From NCBI GenBank assembly GCA_964517795.1, contig CAZFDE010000052.1, positions 1 to 18,046 of the forward strand: a stretch of DNA of 18,046 bases. Reading direction: 5' to 3'. The position numbers and the translations under genes are program-made. The notes beneath the pieces are model-generated. The model saw nothing but the letters and a program-made list of their open reading frames with translations, made no database searches and had not been told where the DNA came from. Position 1 is the stretch's first letter. The number at the start of each line of letters is the position of its first letter. This document shows positions 6,737 through 14,679 of this stretch, piece after piece. This DNA is from CAZFDE01 sp964517795. GTDB lineage: Bacteria > Planctomycetota > Phycisphaerae > Sedimentisphaerales > Anaerobacaceae.

Positions 6737-8869
6737 TTAAATCACTTCAATACGGCCGGGCTTGTCAACCTTAATCAGCACACGGCGACCGTCGTAATCC
6801 CAATTTGATACGCCTGTAACTTCTTTGGGTTTTTGGGTGGTGATGACTTCAAATTCGGCGCCTTCGTCAAAATCCGCCACGTCGATCACAATATTCTTAT
6901 TGCCGCGGCCGATCGGATAGACTTTTGCCAGATTGATCTTTCGCATCCGGTGGACATAGCATTTGTCTGCTGCCGACAGCGGGGCGATGACGATCTCCTT
7001 TTTATGGGTAAACGTATTTCGCATCGGCCCGATCTCAAGATGTTGGCCGTTGTCAGCGACCGGTGCGTTTCGTACCTGCCAATCGAGAGCGGTTTGGCGA
7101 ATACACCACGTCAGTCGCCGATTACCGTCGGCATGACCTTCAACCATGATTCGATTAGGTTTGGGTGTGCTGATATTGAATTTCACCTGATCGTTTTGGG
7201 TAAGCTTGCCCTGATGCTGGTAGGGCTTTCCGTCCACAATCACCTTGGGATCGATCGTCGGGCCGCTGCTGTCTTTGAGCGTCAGCGTCATACGCCGAAT
7301 AATCACCGGTACCGACAGGCCCGAAACCGTCATATCAATGCCGATATGCAGAACGTTGTTACTGTCCGGATTGGTGTAAATACTGGGAATGTCTTTCAAT
7401 GCCGGCACATCGCATGTCATTACATATTCATTTTTGCCGGCTTTAATCTCCCATTTGGATCCTTGTTGTTCATAGACCTTATTGCCGTCGCGATCGTGAA
7501 CATGAAAAACCGGTTGTACGGTCGGCCCGGTTTGTTCGCATTCCGTATGAACAGTCCATTTATAACTCTTGCCCGGTGCGCAACGGTAATACGTGCGGCC
7601 GTTATGACCGCCGCGAGGAACCTGGACGACAACAGTATCGTTTGGATTATTGTGTGAGTTGATTTGCAGGCCCGGATTCAGCCACGTGTAATTTTCATTC
7701 GGGCCGGAGACCGATGAACCCATCAGCATCCATGCCTGGCCTTTTTTCCGTTCGCGATTCCGCGCCGCAAAGTAGCGAATTTCCGGATCGTCATTGATGA
7801 CCTCATCGGCCGCACCGCAAATCACCAGTTCCGATTGACCGCCGGTGTGATGTGAAACAACCGGAATACGCTGGCCGTCTCGCATCCCCCCGTAGCCGTA
7901 ACAGTAAGCCGGCCTGGCTTGAGGATCCAGCGTGATCGAGTGTTTTAGCGTTCGGCAGAATTTCGTGTTCTCGGTATCCGGGATAAATTGTTCTTTCTCA
8001 GCACTGTAACATTTGACAGTCAGTTCATTGGGTTTCAGCTCGAAATAAATGCCACCGAGATTACCCTGGCCATAATCACCGCCCCAGTTGACCGGATCGA
8101 AACCGCCGATCCGACCGTTGGAGACAAACAGCTTATTTTTCAGTTCCATCACTTCATAGGTATGATTATGCCCGTGCATCCAGGCGATCGCATTGGGGTA
8201 TTCTTCCAGCAAAGCCAGCATTTCGGGGCTGTTGACCAGTCCGCGATAACCATCCTCGTTTTTATCATAGGTCGTACCGCGAATATTGTTGTGGCTCAGC
8301 AGGATCATGGTCTTATCTTTGTTGAGGTCCATGTCCATCCGCAGCCATTCCAGTGATTCCTTGGTGATATTGACTGCCCGGACCATTTCGGGGAACGAAA
8401 TGAAGTGAATCCCCTTGAGATCAAAGCTGTAATACGGTCGACAGGAAACACTGCCGAGTTTGTTGCACCGCCATTCCGCATCGCAGTCTTTGTTGTGCAT
8501 GATCTCGTGATTTCCCGCCACATAGTAGAAGGGCAGCGTACCGCACTGACCGGGGATGATATCTGTCCAGTCCCCGCGGTCGGAATCCGTTGTGCCGTTA
8601 TGATGCGCATCGCCCGTATCGATAAAGATATCCAGATCGGGGAACTGGTCCATAATATGCTGCATCATTTTGAGCTGTACCTGCGGCGTCGGTTGGGCAT
8701 CGCCAGTCCATCCGAAATGGGCATCCGAAACAATAAAACCCTTGAGGATTTTACGATCCGAACTGCCGGCACGAACGAAACTGTTGCAGCCGAATGAACC
8801 GATCATCAGTCCGGCGGCTGTAAAACCGCTTGCTTTGAGAAAATTGCGTCGTGTGAAAATCGTATTCAT
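6737..8869 (-). CDS. Tat-exported calcineurin-like metallophosphoesterase with long C-terminal beta region
   Basis: The 710-residue protein begins with a twin-arginine signal (TRRNFLKASGF, Arg7-Arg8), so it should be exported folded with its metals bound. The full set of calcineurin-like phosphoesterase metal motifs is visible: SDAHFG (48-53), DTGDAHH (84-90), GNHE (119-122), LSHNN (191-195) and GHNH (233-236). Together they build a two-metal site for phosphomonoester or diester cleavage. From about residue 330 to the end there is a long region without recognisable motifs, rich in short alternating hydrophobic stretches, probably beta-sandwich modules. I chose the ATG at 8869 because AAGGAG stands 6 nt before it and the Tat motif then lies at the expected place; a longer form would start at 8899. 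It follows the large GH67-like gene by 36 bp and precedes mtnP by 22 bp. Substrate unknown. Confidence 0.88.
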   Translation of the reverse strand: MNTIFTRRNFLKASGFTAAGLMIGSFGCNSFVRAGSSDRKILKGFIVSDAHFGWTGDAQPTPQVQLKMMQHIMDQFPDLDIFIDTGDAHHNGTTDSDRGDWTDIIPGQCGTLPFYYVAGNHEIMHNKDCDAEWRCNKLGSVSCRPYYSFDLKGIHFISFPEMVRAVNITKESLEWLRMDMDLNKDKTMILLSHNNIRGTTYDKNEDGYRGLVNSPEMLALLEEYPNAIAWMHGHNHTYEVMELKNKLFVSNGRIGGFDPVNWGGDYGQGNLGGIYFELKPNELTVKCYSAEKEQFIPDTENTKFCRTLKHSITLDPQARPAYCYGYGGMRDGQRIPVVSHHTGGQSELVICGAADEVINDDPEIRYFAARNRERKKGQAWMLMGSSVSGPNENYTWLNPGLQINSHNNPNDTVVVQVPRGGHNGRTYYRCAPGKSYKWTVHTECEQTGPTVQPVFHVHDRDGNKVYEQQGSKWEIKAGKNEYVMTCDVPALKDIPSIYTNPDSNNVLHIGIDMTVSGLSVPVIIRRMTLTLKDSSGPTIDPKVIVDGKPYQHQGKLTQNDQVKFNISTPKPNRIMVEGHADGNRRLTWCIRQTALDWQVRNAPVADNGQHLEIGPMRNTFTHKKEIVIAPLSAADKCYVHRMRKINLAKVYPIGRGNKNIVIDVADFDEGAEFEVITTQKPKEVTGVSNWDYDGRRVLIKVDKPGRIEVI

Positions 8870-8905
8870 AATTATCTCCTTTTTTGGGGTATTTTTCACA
8901 ATCCC

Positions 8906-11900
8906 TTACCATTGAACCGTAACGACATGACTGGGCAGACTTTCGTTGCCATTAAAATCGACGGCTGTAACTCGATAATGCCATGCACCGTTCAACAGTT
9001 CACCGTTATAACCGAATCCGTTGTCTTTGAAAGTTGTCGTCATTTTATCGACATAGCACAGGAAATTCGCTGCATTTGGTTCGAAATCGCCGTCTTTACT
9101 TCGATATATCCGATACCAATGGATGTTGGCGTCGTCGCAGTGCCAAGATATTATTTGGTTTCTTACGTTTAGTGAGATAGAGGGTGAGAATGAAACGGAT
9201 TTCTCATCTTCGATGATAATCGTCGTTGCCGGACTCTCGGCGCCTTTGGCCGGCCAAACACCGGTGTTATCCGAGTCGTTCGCTTCGATATAGTATTCGA
9301 TCCCATTACCGAAGTTATCGCTGTTCAGATTGGCGGTGAATACCGCTTTCGTTCGGCGTTTCATGTACATATGTTGCCACGAATCATCACCGATTGAACG
9401 GTAATACAGCTTGGCAGAAATCAGATCATATGTGCGATTGTCGAGTATTCGGGCTTTGATTTCGATAGGCTGACCTTTGCGAACCGAAACCGGCGGTGAG
9501 ATCACAACGATAAACGGCTTCTCGTCATCGGCGCTGCCCGCCAGACACGTGACAGGGATGGAGTCTTTGCTTTTTCCGGTTTTGCGGGATACACATGCCA
9601 CCGTATAAGTGTGCTCGCCGTCGATCGTATCTTCATAATGTAGAACATCCAGCCCGACCAGGCCCGTATTGAGCTGTTTGCCGTCCCGGTAGATATGAAA
9701 ACCGCGTGCGTTCTTTTCTTCGTTGGTCCATGTAATAACGGCACCGGTTTTGGTACCGCGACCCCGGACATTCGATGGGCTTTTGACCTTTTGGCCGGCC
9801 CGCGTTGTTTTCTCTTTATTGACAAAATGAAACTGAACAAAACGGTTCTGGCTGCTTTGGACGTTACCCAGTGATGAGATATCGGTCACGCGGTACATAA
9901 AGTTTTTCGCCCAGCTTTCAAACGCTCCCGGCAGATCGTCCCATTGCATATGGGGGAAGTTATGCTCCAGTTCGATGTGATCTTTCGTTGCCTGCAGTCG
10001 ACACCGCAAATAATTAAGCTGTTCTTTATATAATGGATGATCGGTCTTTTCAATACATTGATCGACCACGGCCAGTTGTTTAACAGCCTTGGGTGTCTCG
10101 TCGATCGACGGTCCGTAAAACCGAAGGAATAAATCGTAAACGCCATTGACGTCGTTAATGGTCAGGGTATGACTTTGCCAACTTTGCCAGCCGCCGGTGC
10201 TGTTGACTGCCAATGTTCCGATGATCGGCCCTTCGATCGTATTGAGATGCAGATCGATCTCGCCGCCGCGGGTTGCAGTGGCTACACGAGCCTCGAAGAC
10301 ATTGATGCCGTTACCAAAGTTGACATCTTCGTATTGAACCCAGTCTCCGGACTTGATATATCCGAGACATTTCCCGCCTTCGCTGCAATCGGCCTTTTGA
10401 GTACCTGAATTTTTGACATAATCGACGGCATTGACAGAGACAATCGAATTCGGATCATCGCTATAGAATTTGAACCGGCTGATATTCAGTATATACCCGC
10501 CGCCGGAGGTGCGTATCGAACCGGTAAAGTCCGGTGTATGTTGGCATTCCCCGAAATCGCTCGCAAAGGGCTCGTTTTGATCGATGATCGCCGTGATCGC
10601 ATCGGCATTTTCCGGGCCGTAATGGATTTCGGCATATTCGTGATATACATCGCGGGAGGTTGTGTATTGATTCGCCAGATCCCATGGTGCTTTGGCGATA
10701 TAACTCATCTTGGCATCGACCGCATCGGTCAGTCGCCATGTCAGGCAGTAAAAGCCTTTCATATTCGGTGCCCGCTTTTCGTAGGCGTCGATGGTGTTGG
10801 ACAGATGCATATCATAAGGATAGTAGTATTGCGAACTGCGAAAATCCCGTTCGAGCCACGGACAGCCCCAGTATTCGCGATCACCGTAGATCTCACCGGT
10901 TTCGCAACGGTCGGAATACCCCGAAATCGGTGCACAGATCACATCTTCGGGCAAATCCGCCACAAACGCGGCCGGCAATCCCCAGCCGGCCACAGCCAAA
11001 CGGGTATCGAGTCCTTTGGCCTTGTAGCCATCGTAGAATCCCTTGAATATCCGCTGCCAGAGTGTTTTGTCCTCCTGCGGGGATTCGGAGTGAAAACACA
11101 ACAGGTAATCCAGATTCGGATAATCACCGGTCAATTGCTCCAGCCGGGCGGCGATGACATTCGGATCGTCAGCTTTCGCGCCAACCTGTTGCTGGTATTC
11201 GTGGGGGATCAGATCGATATCCAGTCCCAGTCCAATCTTCACGCCGCGGCGGTGAGCATAATCGATAACCTTCTGGAACATCGAAACCCCTTTGGCGAAA
11301 ACTTCATGATTATTTAATGTTTCATTGTGCAGCGTACAATCGGCGCCGTAGTCATAATCGTCAAATAAGTCGGCCGCCCCGAACCGATATTTGTTCACAT
11401 CCCAGCCCGGGCCTCCCCACATGTGCCCAGTTCGAGCGGTCGCCATCCAGACGCGAGATAAATATCCCTTATATTCGAAATTGTGGAACATCTCATTGTG
11501 GCCGACATTTTTTGGGCCAAAGTTATAATTATGAATATGAATGAAATTCATCCGCATCTTGGCGGCCTGATCGATGATAAATTTCCAGTCTTCCCAGGAA
11601 TAGACGGTCGCCGATTGCGGAAAATTCGTCCACGGCAGAAATCCGCGGATAACCATTTGCGGCGCCTTCTTCTCGTCCACGTCCGGCAGATAGAAATCTT
11701 TCTTATCCGGCAAAATATCGCCGCCGAGGTAAAAGCCGACGCCATAATAATCATCCAGTAAACCATAGACACCATAGAGCACACCTTCGGCATCACTGCC
11801 GGCGATTACGATCAGCTCCTGTCCGTTATTATCCAGCTTTTTTAATAGATATCCCTGCGGCCCGGGGTCCTGTGGGCCGACTGAAATTGCATTGTTGGCG

Positions 11901-12211
11901 CATAATTGGTCAATCATTGCATTTGTGTTTCGCTGACCGAGAACAAAGAATGCATTCGATGATTCTGCGGTTTTTGTGATCTTCAGTAATTTTCCGCTCA
12001 ATGCATAGATATACCGCTGCAGTTCTTTGGCCGCATATTTTTCCAGATCGCTCGCTTCTGTGCCAATCACAATAGAATCATAAACAATCTCAGGAGGTAT
12101 AGGGGCAGCAGCAGTAATTTCGGTTTCACTTTGATTTTGCGACTGTTGAACATCCTGACAGCCGAAAATGACCATTACCATGAACACAAATACACTCAAT
12201 GTCAATCTCAT
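8906..12211 (-). CDS. Large multidomain GH67-like lipoprotein with nested CBM6 and FN3/Ig-like modules
   Basis: The 1101-residue product has a lipoprotein signal (VIFGC, Cys18). Residues about 40-160 resemble the N-terminal domain of GH67 alpha-glucuronidases and related zincin-like GH20/67 folds (KYAAKELQRYIYALSG, GVLYGVYGLLDDYYGVGFY). Residues about 185-520 look like a TIM barrel (RMNFIHIHNYNF, RRGVKIGLGLDIDL). Residues about 577-700 are a CBM6 carbohydrate-binding module (YIKSGDWVQYEDVNFG, GGWQSWQ). Helical sequence resumes at 706-790. An FN3 module (about 810-890), an Ig-like module (about 898-1000) and a second FN3-like module (about 1010-1101) follow. Expected role: cell-surface or periplasmic cleavage of an acidic or complex glycan; the catalytic residues were not identified. 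AGGAGG sits just before the ATG. It is the first gene of the six-gene operon, behind a terminator and a TATAAT box. Confidence 0.82.
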   Translation of the reverse strand: MRLTLSVFVFMVMVIFGCQDVQQSQNQSETEITAAAPIPPEIVYDSIVIGTEASDLEKYAAKELQRYIYALSGKLLKITKTAESSNAFFVLGQRNTNAMIDQLCANNAISVGPQDPGPQGYLLKKLDNNGQELIVIAGSDAEGVLYGVYGLLDDYYGVGFYLGGDILPDKKDFYLPDVDEKKAPQMVIRGFLPWTNFPQSATVYSWEDWKFIIDQAAKMRMNFIHIHNYNFGPKNVGHNEMFHNFEYKGYLSRVWMATARTGHMWGGPGWDVNKYRFGAADLFDDYDYGADCTLHNETLNNHEVFAKGVSMFQKVIDYAHRRGVKIGLGLDIDLIPHEYQQQVGAKADDPNVIAARLEQLTGDYPNLDYLLCFHSESPQEDKTLWQRIFKGFYDGYKAKGLDTRLAVAGWGLPAAFVADLPEDVICAPISGYSDRCETGEIYGDREYWGCPWLERDFRSSQYYYPYDMHLSNTIDAYEKRAPNMKGFYCLTWRLTDAVDAKMSYIAKAPWDLANQYTTSRDVYHEYAEIHYGPENADAITAIIDQNEPFASDFGECQHTPDFTGSIRTSGGGYILNISRFKFYSDDPNSIVSVNAVDYVKNSGTQKADCSEGGKCLGYIKSGDWVQYEDVNFGNGINVFEARVATATRGGEIDLHLNTIEGPIIGTLAVNSTGGWQSWQSHTLTINDVNGVYDLFLRFYGPSIDETPKAVKQLAVVDQCIEKTDHPLYKEQLNYLRCRLQATKDHIELEHNFPHMQWDDLPGAFESWAKNFMYRVTDISSLGNVQSSQNRFVQFHFVNKEKTTRAGQKVKSPSNVRGRGTKTGAVITWTNEEKNARGFHIYRDGKQLNTGLVGLDVLHYEDTIDGEHTYTVACVSRKTGKSKDSIPVTCLAGSADDEKPFIVVISPPVSVRKGQPIEIKARILDNRTYDLISAKLYYRSIGDDSWQHMYMKRRTKAVFTANLNSDNFGNGIEYYIEANDSDNTGVWPAKGAESPATTIIIEDEKSVSFSPSISLNVRNQIISWHCDDANIHWYRIYRSKDGDFEPNAANFLCYVDKMTTTFKDNGFGYNGELLNGAWHYRVTAVDFNGNESLPSHVVTVQW

Positions 12212-12260
12212 AAAGCCTCCTTGTAAATAAAGTTACCTTCAACGGTTCTGCAAAGACATC

Positions 12261-12266
12261 ATTATA
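12261..12266 (-). promoter_or_regulatory. Perfect TATAAT -10 box, probable promoter of the six-gene operon
   Basis: On the minus strand TATAAT lies at 12266-12261, 50 nt before the GH67-like ATG. It is downstream of the intrinsic terminator that ends the preceding gene, so a promoter is needed in this gap. No good -35 hexamer is present at 16-18 nt spacing. An activator or an alternative sigma factor is possible. Confidence 0.35.
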
Positions 12267-12313
12267 TGGTTTTACGACGAAAAAACCACCATGTTTTTAC
12301 TTGCGAAATGATT

Positions 12314-12340
12314 AAAAAACCCCGGCGATTGGCCGGGGTT
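12314..12340 (-). terminator. Intrinsic terminator of the 12363-14486 gene
   Basis: On the minus strand a 9-bp perfect stem AACCCCGGC / GCCGGGGTT (12340-12332 and 12326-12318) with a 5-nt loop is followed by a run of Ts (12319-12314). It starts 22 nt after the stop codon. It separates the GxGYxYP gene from the downstream glycan operon. Confidence 0.9.
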
Positions 12341-12362
12341 TGGGTTAATTGGCGAGGCAAAC

Positions 12363-14486
12363 TTAGTCGTCACAGATCAGTTGGGCTTGGTTGGAAAAAT
12401 TACCTTCTTTGCTGTAGAAATCCAGGCCCGCCGAATCCTGAGCTGTTGTCAAGGCCAGGGTATAAGTCCCCGGTGCGGTTGTCACAAAACTGCTGACATC
12501 GAATTCATACCAGTTGCCGGATGTCAAATTCGAAACCTGATCCAATGCTGTGCCGCGAGAGGGCATATTGTTGTAGGTGATCGATCCTTCCGTCCAACTG
12601 TTATCGCTGACCTGACGGACAGTCACCCCGTTGATGTTCTTATCTTCGACCTTCAATTTCAGGGTCGCCGACCCGATCGATGTGGTGCCGCCGGAATTGT
12701 CGACGACAAACTTGAGGAAACCAATAATCTTTTTATTGGTTGCGCCGCCGCGAACACGCACCGCATCATTGCTGCCGTAATTCGTTGTTGGTGAATCCTG
12801 TTTGCAGAATGCATCGTCGGTCAGCTTGGTGGGAAAGACGCCGCAGCCGCTGTGTTTGCGGTAGAGTTTGATGAATTTATCGGGATGGAAGACCTCAAGA
12901 TTATCGAACCGACTTTCAGTTGCCAGTTTATCCATCAGAACTTCCATTTTCCGGGCGGTAACTGAATGGTTCAAAAAGACCCAGAAGAACTGGCGTTCGG
13001 CCATGGAATCTTCAATTGCGTTGGCCGTGAAAGCAGCATGCATATCGTTGCTGGCATCCAGCACACTGGCCACCGGATCGCCAAAGATCGGCGTATTGTA
13101 ATAAATTACCGGATCGTCGTCCTCATCATCTGTTGTATCCAGATTATTCTTGGTCAGGATCGACCGCAGCACCCAGCCGTCATGGGCGTCCATGTTTTTG
13201 ATGATGTTTTTTAAGACTACTGTATTGTCTTGGATTCCACTGTCGGCCACCATCATATCGTGCAGATCGCAGGCCTCCATATAGTCGGCCGCTTCATCGC
13301 ACCAACCGCCCAGCGCGTTATTGGAATATAAGGTTGACGGTTTGTTAAAGCCGTACCCTTTACCGGTAAACAACACGTTTTTGCCCAGATCGTCCTGCGT
13401 ATCATAATAGTAATAGGGGATAAACGGCTGATGATCGGTTTGCAGTGGTGTGTGCATCATGCCGAATTCATACAATTCGCGTATCTTTTTGCCTGAGACC
13501 AGATAACTGTCCTCGTCCCAGTGATACAGGTTGTGCCACTGACAGAATCCCAGTGCATCACCTTGCGAAAAGCTGACAAAGATATAGGTCTTATTGGAAT
13601 TGTAAATCCCCACGGTAGTCGGCAGTTGCTGATCCAGTGCGCCGGGTGCTGACAGTTCCGAAAGCAGTGAGACATTCGGACCGTGGCCCATGGTTGTCTG
13701 ACGCTCTTCAGTGACTGCGGTCACATCATCGCCTTCAGAAGACCACCAGCCAAATGAGATCGACTGATTGGGGTACGTCTGAATAATGTCTTCCTGGATC
13801 GACCATGTACCGGTGCCGTGCTTATTATCGCGGTCTAACAGAAATGTGATCATTTTCTTTTTGACCATATAGTCAGCGCCGCGGACCCTGGGTGTTGTCT
13901 TCATCGAGTCATCGCTCATTCCGTAAATATCCGAACAATAGTAGGTTTTATAGGATTGGGCCTGGGTCCGTGCCCAGCTTTGGCAGTTCGTGTTGCTGTT
14001 CCATGATGCGTATCCCCTGCGATCATATTTGACGCTGAAACCGAGGGTATTGAGCATTTCCGAATACTCGGCATCCTCGACGATACAACAGCCATACCGG
14101 CTGGCCTCGGTGATCGCACACAGGATTGCAAGGTTCGCATCGTCCTCGTCATAAACGATCATCTCATCGCAGATGGCATTGAGTGTGGTATTGTTAAAGA
14201 CGGCCGCCCTCGCCTGGGCCTGGGTGGCACCGGTCAGTTCGGTCCATGTGTAGTTGGTGTAGTAATCCATCAGGTTGTCAAGGATTGCATCGTCCCAATC
14301 GTCATGCACCACGAACAAGCGCGGTGCGCCGCGGTTGACGACACCCTGGAATGTCTTGAGTGTCTCTAAATAATCTGTACCAAGATCATTGGCATAGCAA
14401 TAGTAAATCGTTGAACCGAAAACCGATGTGCTGATCATTAAAATGGAAACCAGCCACATCACGACAAAAATATTCTTTATGTGCAT
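12363..14486 (-). CDS. Secreted GxGYxYP-like protein with C-terminal DNRLRE/CBM96-type domain
   Basis: The 707-residue product has a signal peptide (residues 1 to about 24, ISTSVFGS). Its core, about 25-545, fits the GxGYxYP family of unknown function. The N-terminal hallmark TFQGVVNRGAPRLFVVHD is at about 45-62, FTGKGYGFNKP is at about 373-383, and the closing stretch FFWVFLNHSV...FHPDKFIKLYRKH is near 500-545. From about 555 to the end there is one DNRLRE/CBM96-like beta-sandwich (DDAFCKQDSPTTNYGS, FLKF, NSWTEGSITYNNMPSR, GNWYEFDVSSFV). I chose the ATG at 14486 because AGGAGG lies just before it. An ATG at 14546 is in frame, inside the duplicated leader, and would add 20 residues that do not look like a signal peptide. 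The gene is single, with its own terminator. A paralogue lies immediately upstream. Role unknown; binding or trimming of a polysaccharide is inferred from the company it keeps. Confidence 0.82.
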   Translation of the reverse strand: MHIKNIFVVMWLVSILMISTSVFGSTIYYCYANDLGTDYLETLKTFQGVVNRGAPRLFVVHDDWDDAILDNLMDYYTNYTWTELTGATQAQARAAVFNNTTLNAICDEMIVYDEDDANLAILCAITEASRYGCCIVEDAEYSEMLNTLGFSVKYDRRGYASWNSNTNCQSWARTQAQSYKTYYCSDIYGMSDDSMKTTPRVRGADYMVKKKMITFLLDRDNKHGTGTWSIQEDIIQTYPNQSISFGWWSSEGDDVTAVTEERQTTMGHGPNVSLLSELSAPGALDQQLPTTVGIYNSNKTYIFVSFSQGDALGFCQWHNLYHWDEDSYLVSGKKIRELYEFGMMHTPLQTDHQPFIPYYYYDTQDDLGKNVLFTGKGYGFNKPSTLYSNNALGGWCDEAADYMEACDLHDMMVADSGIQDNTVVLKNIIKNMDAHDGWVLRSILTKNNLDTTDDEDDDPVIYYNTPIFGDPVASVLDASNDMHAAFTANAIEDSMAERQFFWVFLNHSVTARKMEVLMDKLATESRFDNLEVFHPDKFIKLYRKHSGCGVFPTKLTDDAFCKQDSPTTNYGSNDAVRVRGGATNKKIIGFLKFVVDNSGGTTSIGSATLKLKVEDKNINGVTVRQVSDNSWTEGSITYNNMPSRGTALDQVSNLTSGNWYEFDVSSFVTTAPGTYTLALTTAQDSAGLDFYSKEGNFSNQAQLICDD

Positions 14487-14501
14487 ATCGCACCTCCTGT
14501 C

Positions 14502-14573
14502 GCCCCCTATGTTAATAAATAGGGTTAAGAAACGGTGTGTCCGCATTCGAAAATGCCTGTTTCACCTCCTTTC
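14502..14573 (-). promoter_or_regulatory. Duplicated 72-bp leader element, copy 1
   Basis: All 72 bases are identical to 17481-17552, and each copy sits just upstream of a GxGYxYP-type gene. In transcript orientation it holds GAAAGGAGGTGA (14573-14562), complementary to the usual 3' end of 16S rRNA. A hairpin GCATT-TTCG-AATGC follows (14556-14543), overlapping an ATG at 14546-14544, and then a hairpin CCCTAT/ATAGGG (14524-14505). GAAAC and GTTTC could also pair around the first hairpin. It ends 15 nt before the real start codon, whose own AGGAGG lies outside the repeat. A TATTAT at 14595-14590 is a weak promoter candidate for this copy, squeezed between the preceding terminator and the leader. 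The repeat and base pairing are seen; the regulatory role is inference. Confidence 0.7.
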
Positions 14574-14624
14574 TTTTCGACGGGCCTGAATAATAAATTT
14601 GCTTTCCAGAAATAATCCATTTTG

Positions 14625-14662
14625 AAAAAAAACCAGGCCCGACTTTATGAGCCGGGCTTGGT
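14625..14662 (-). terminator. Intrinsic terminator of the 14680-17460 gene
   Basis: On the minus strand ACCAAGCCCG (14662-14653) can pair with CGGGCCTGGT (14641-14632), with a single A-C mismatch, across a roughly 11-nt loop. It is followed by Ts to 14625. It starts 17 nt after the stop codon. The next gene's leader begins about 50 nt further on, so that gene must have its own promoter in this gap. Confidence 0.78.
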
Positions 14663-14679
14663 GTAAAACCATTTGTTCA

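Noticed and set aside
6833..7657. 274-codon plus-strand frame opposite the metallophosphoesterase gene
   Set aside because: It lies wholly antisense to the C-terminal half of a well-supported gene. Its composition looks like a shadow translation, with many His/Arg/Ile residues and no motif.
10538..11317. 259-codon plus-strand frame opposite the GH67-like gene
   Set aside because: It is antisense to a convincing barrel domain, with no ribosome site and no recognisable product.
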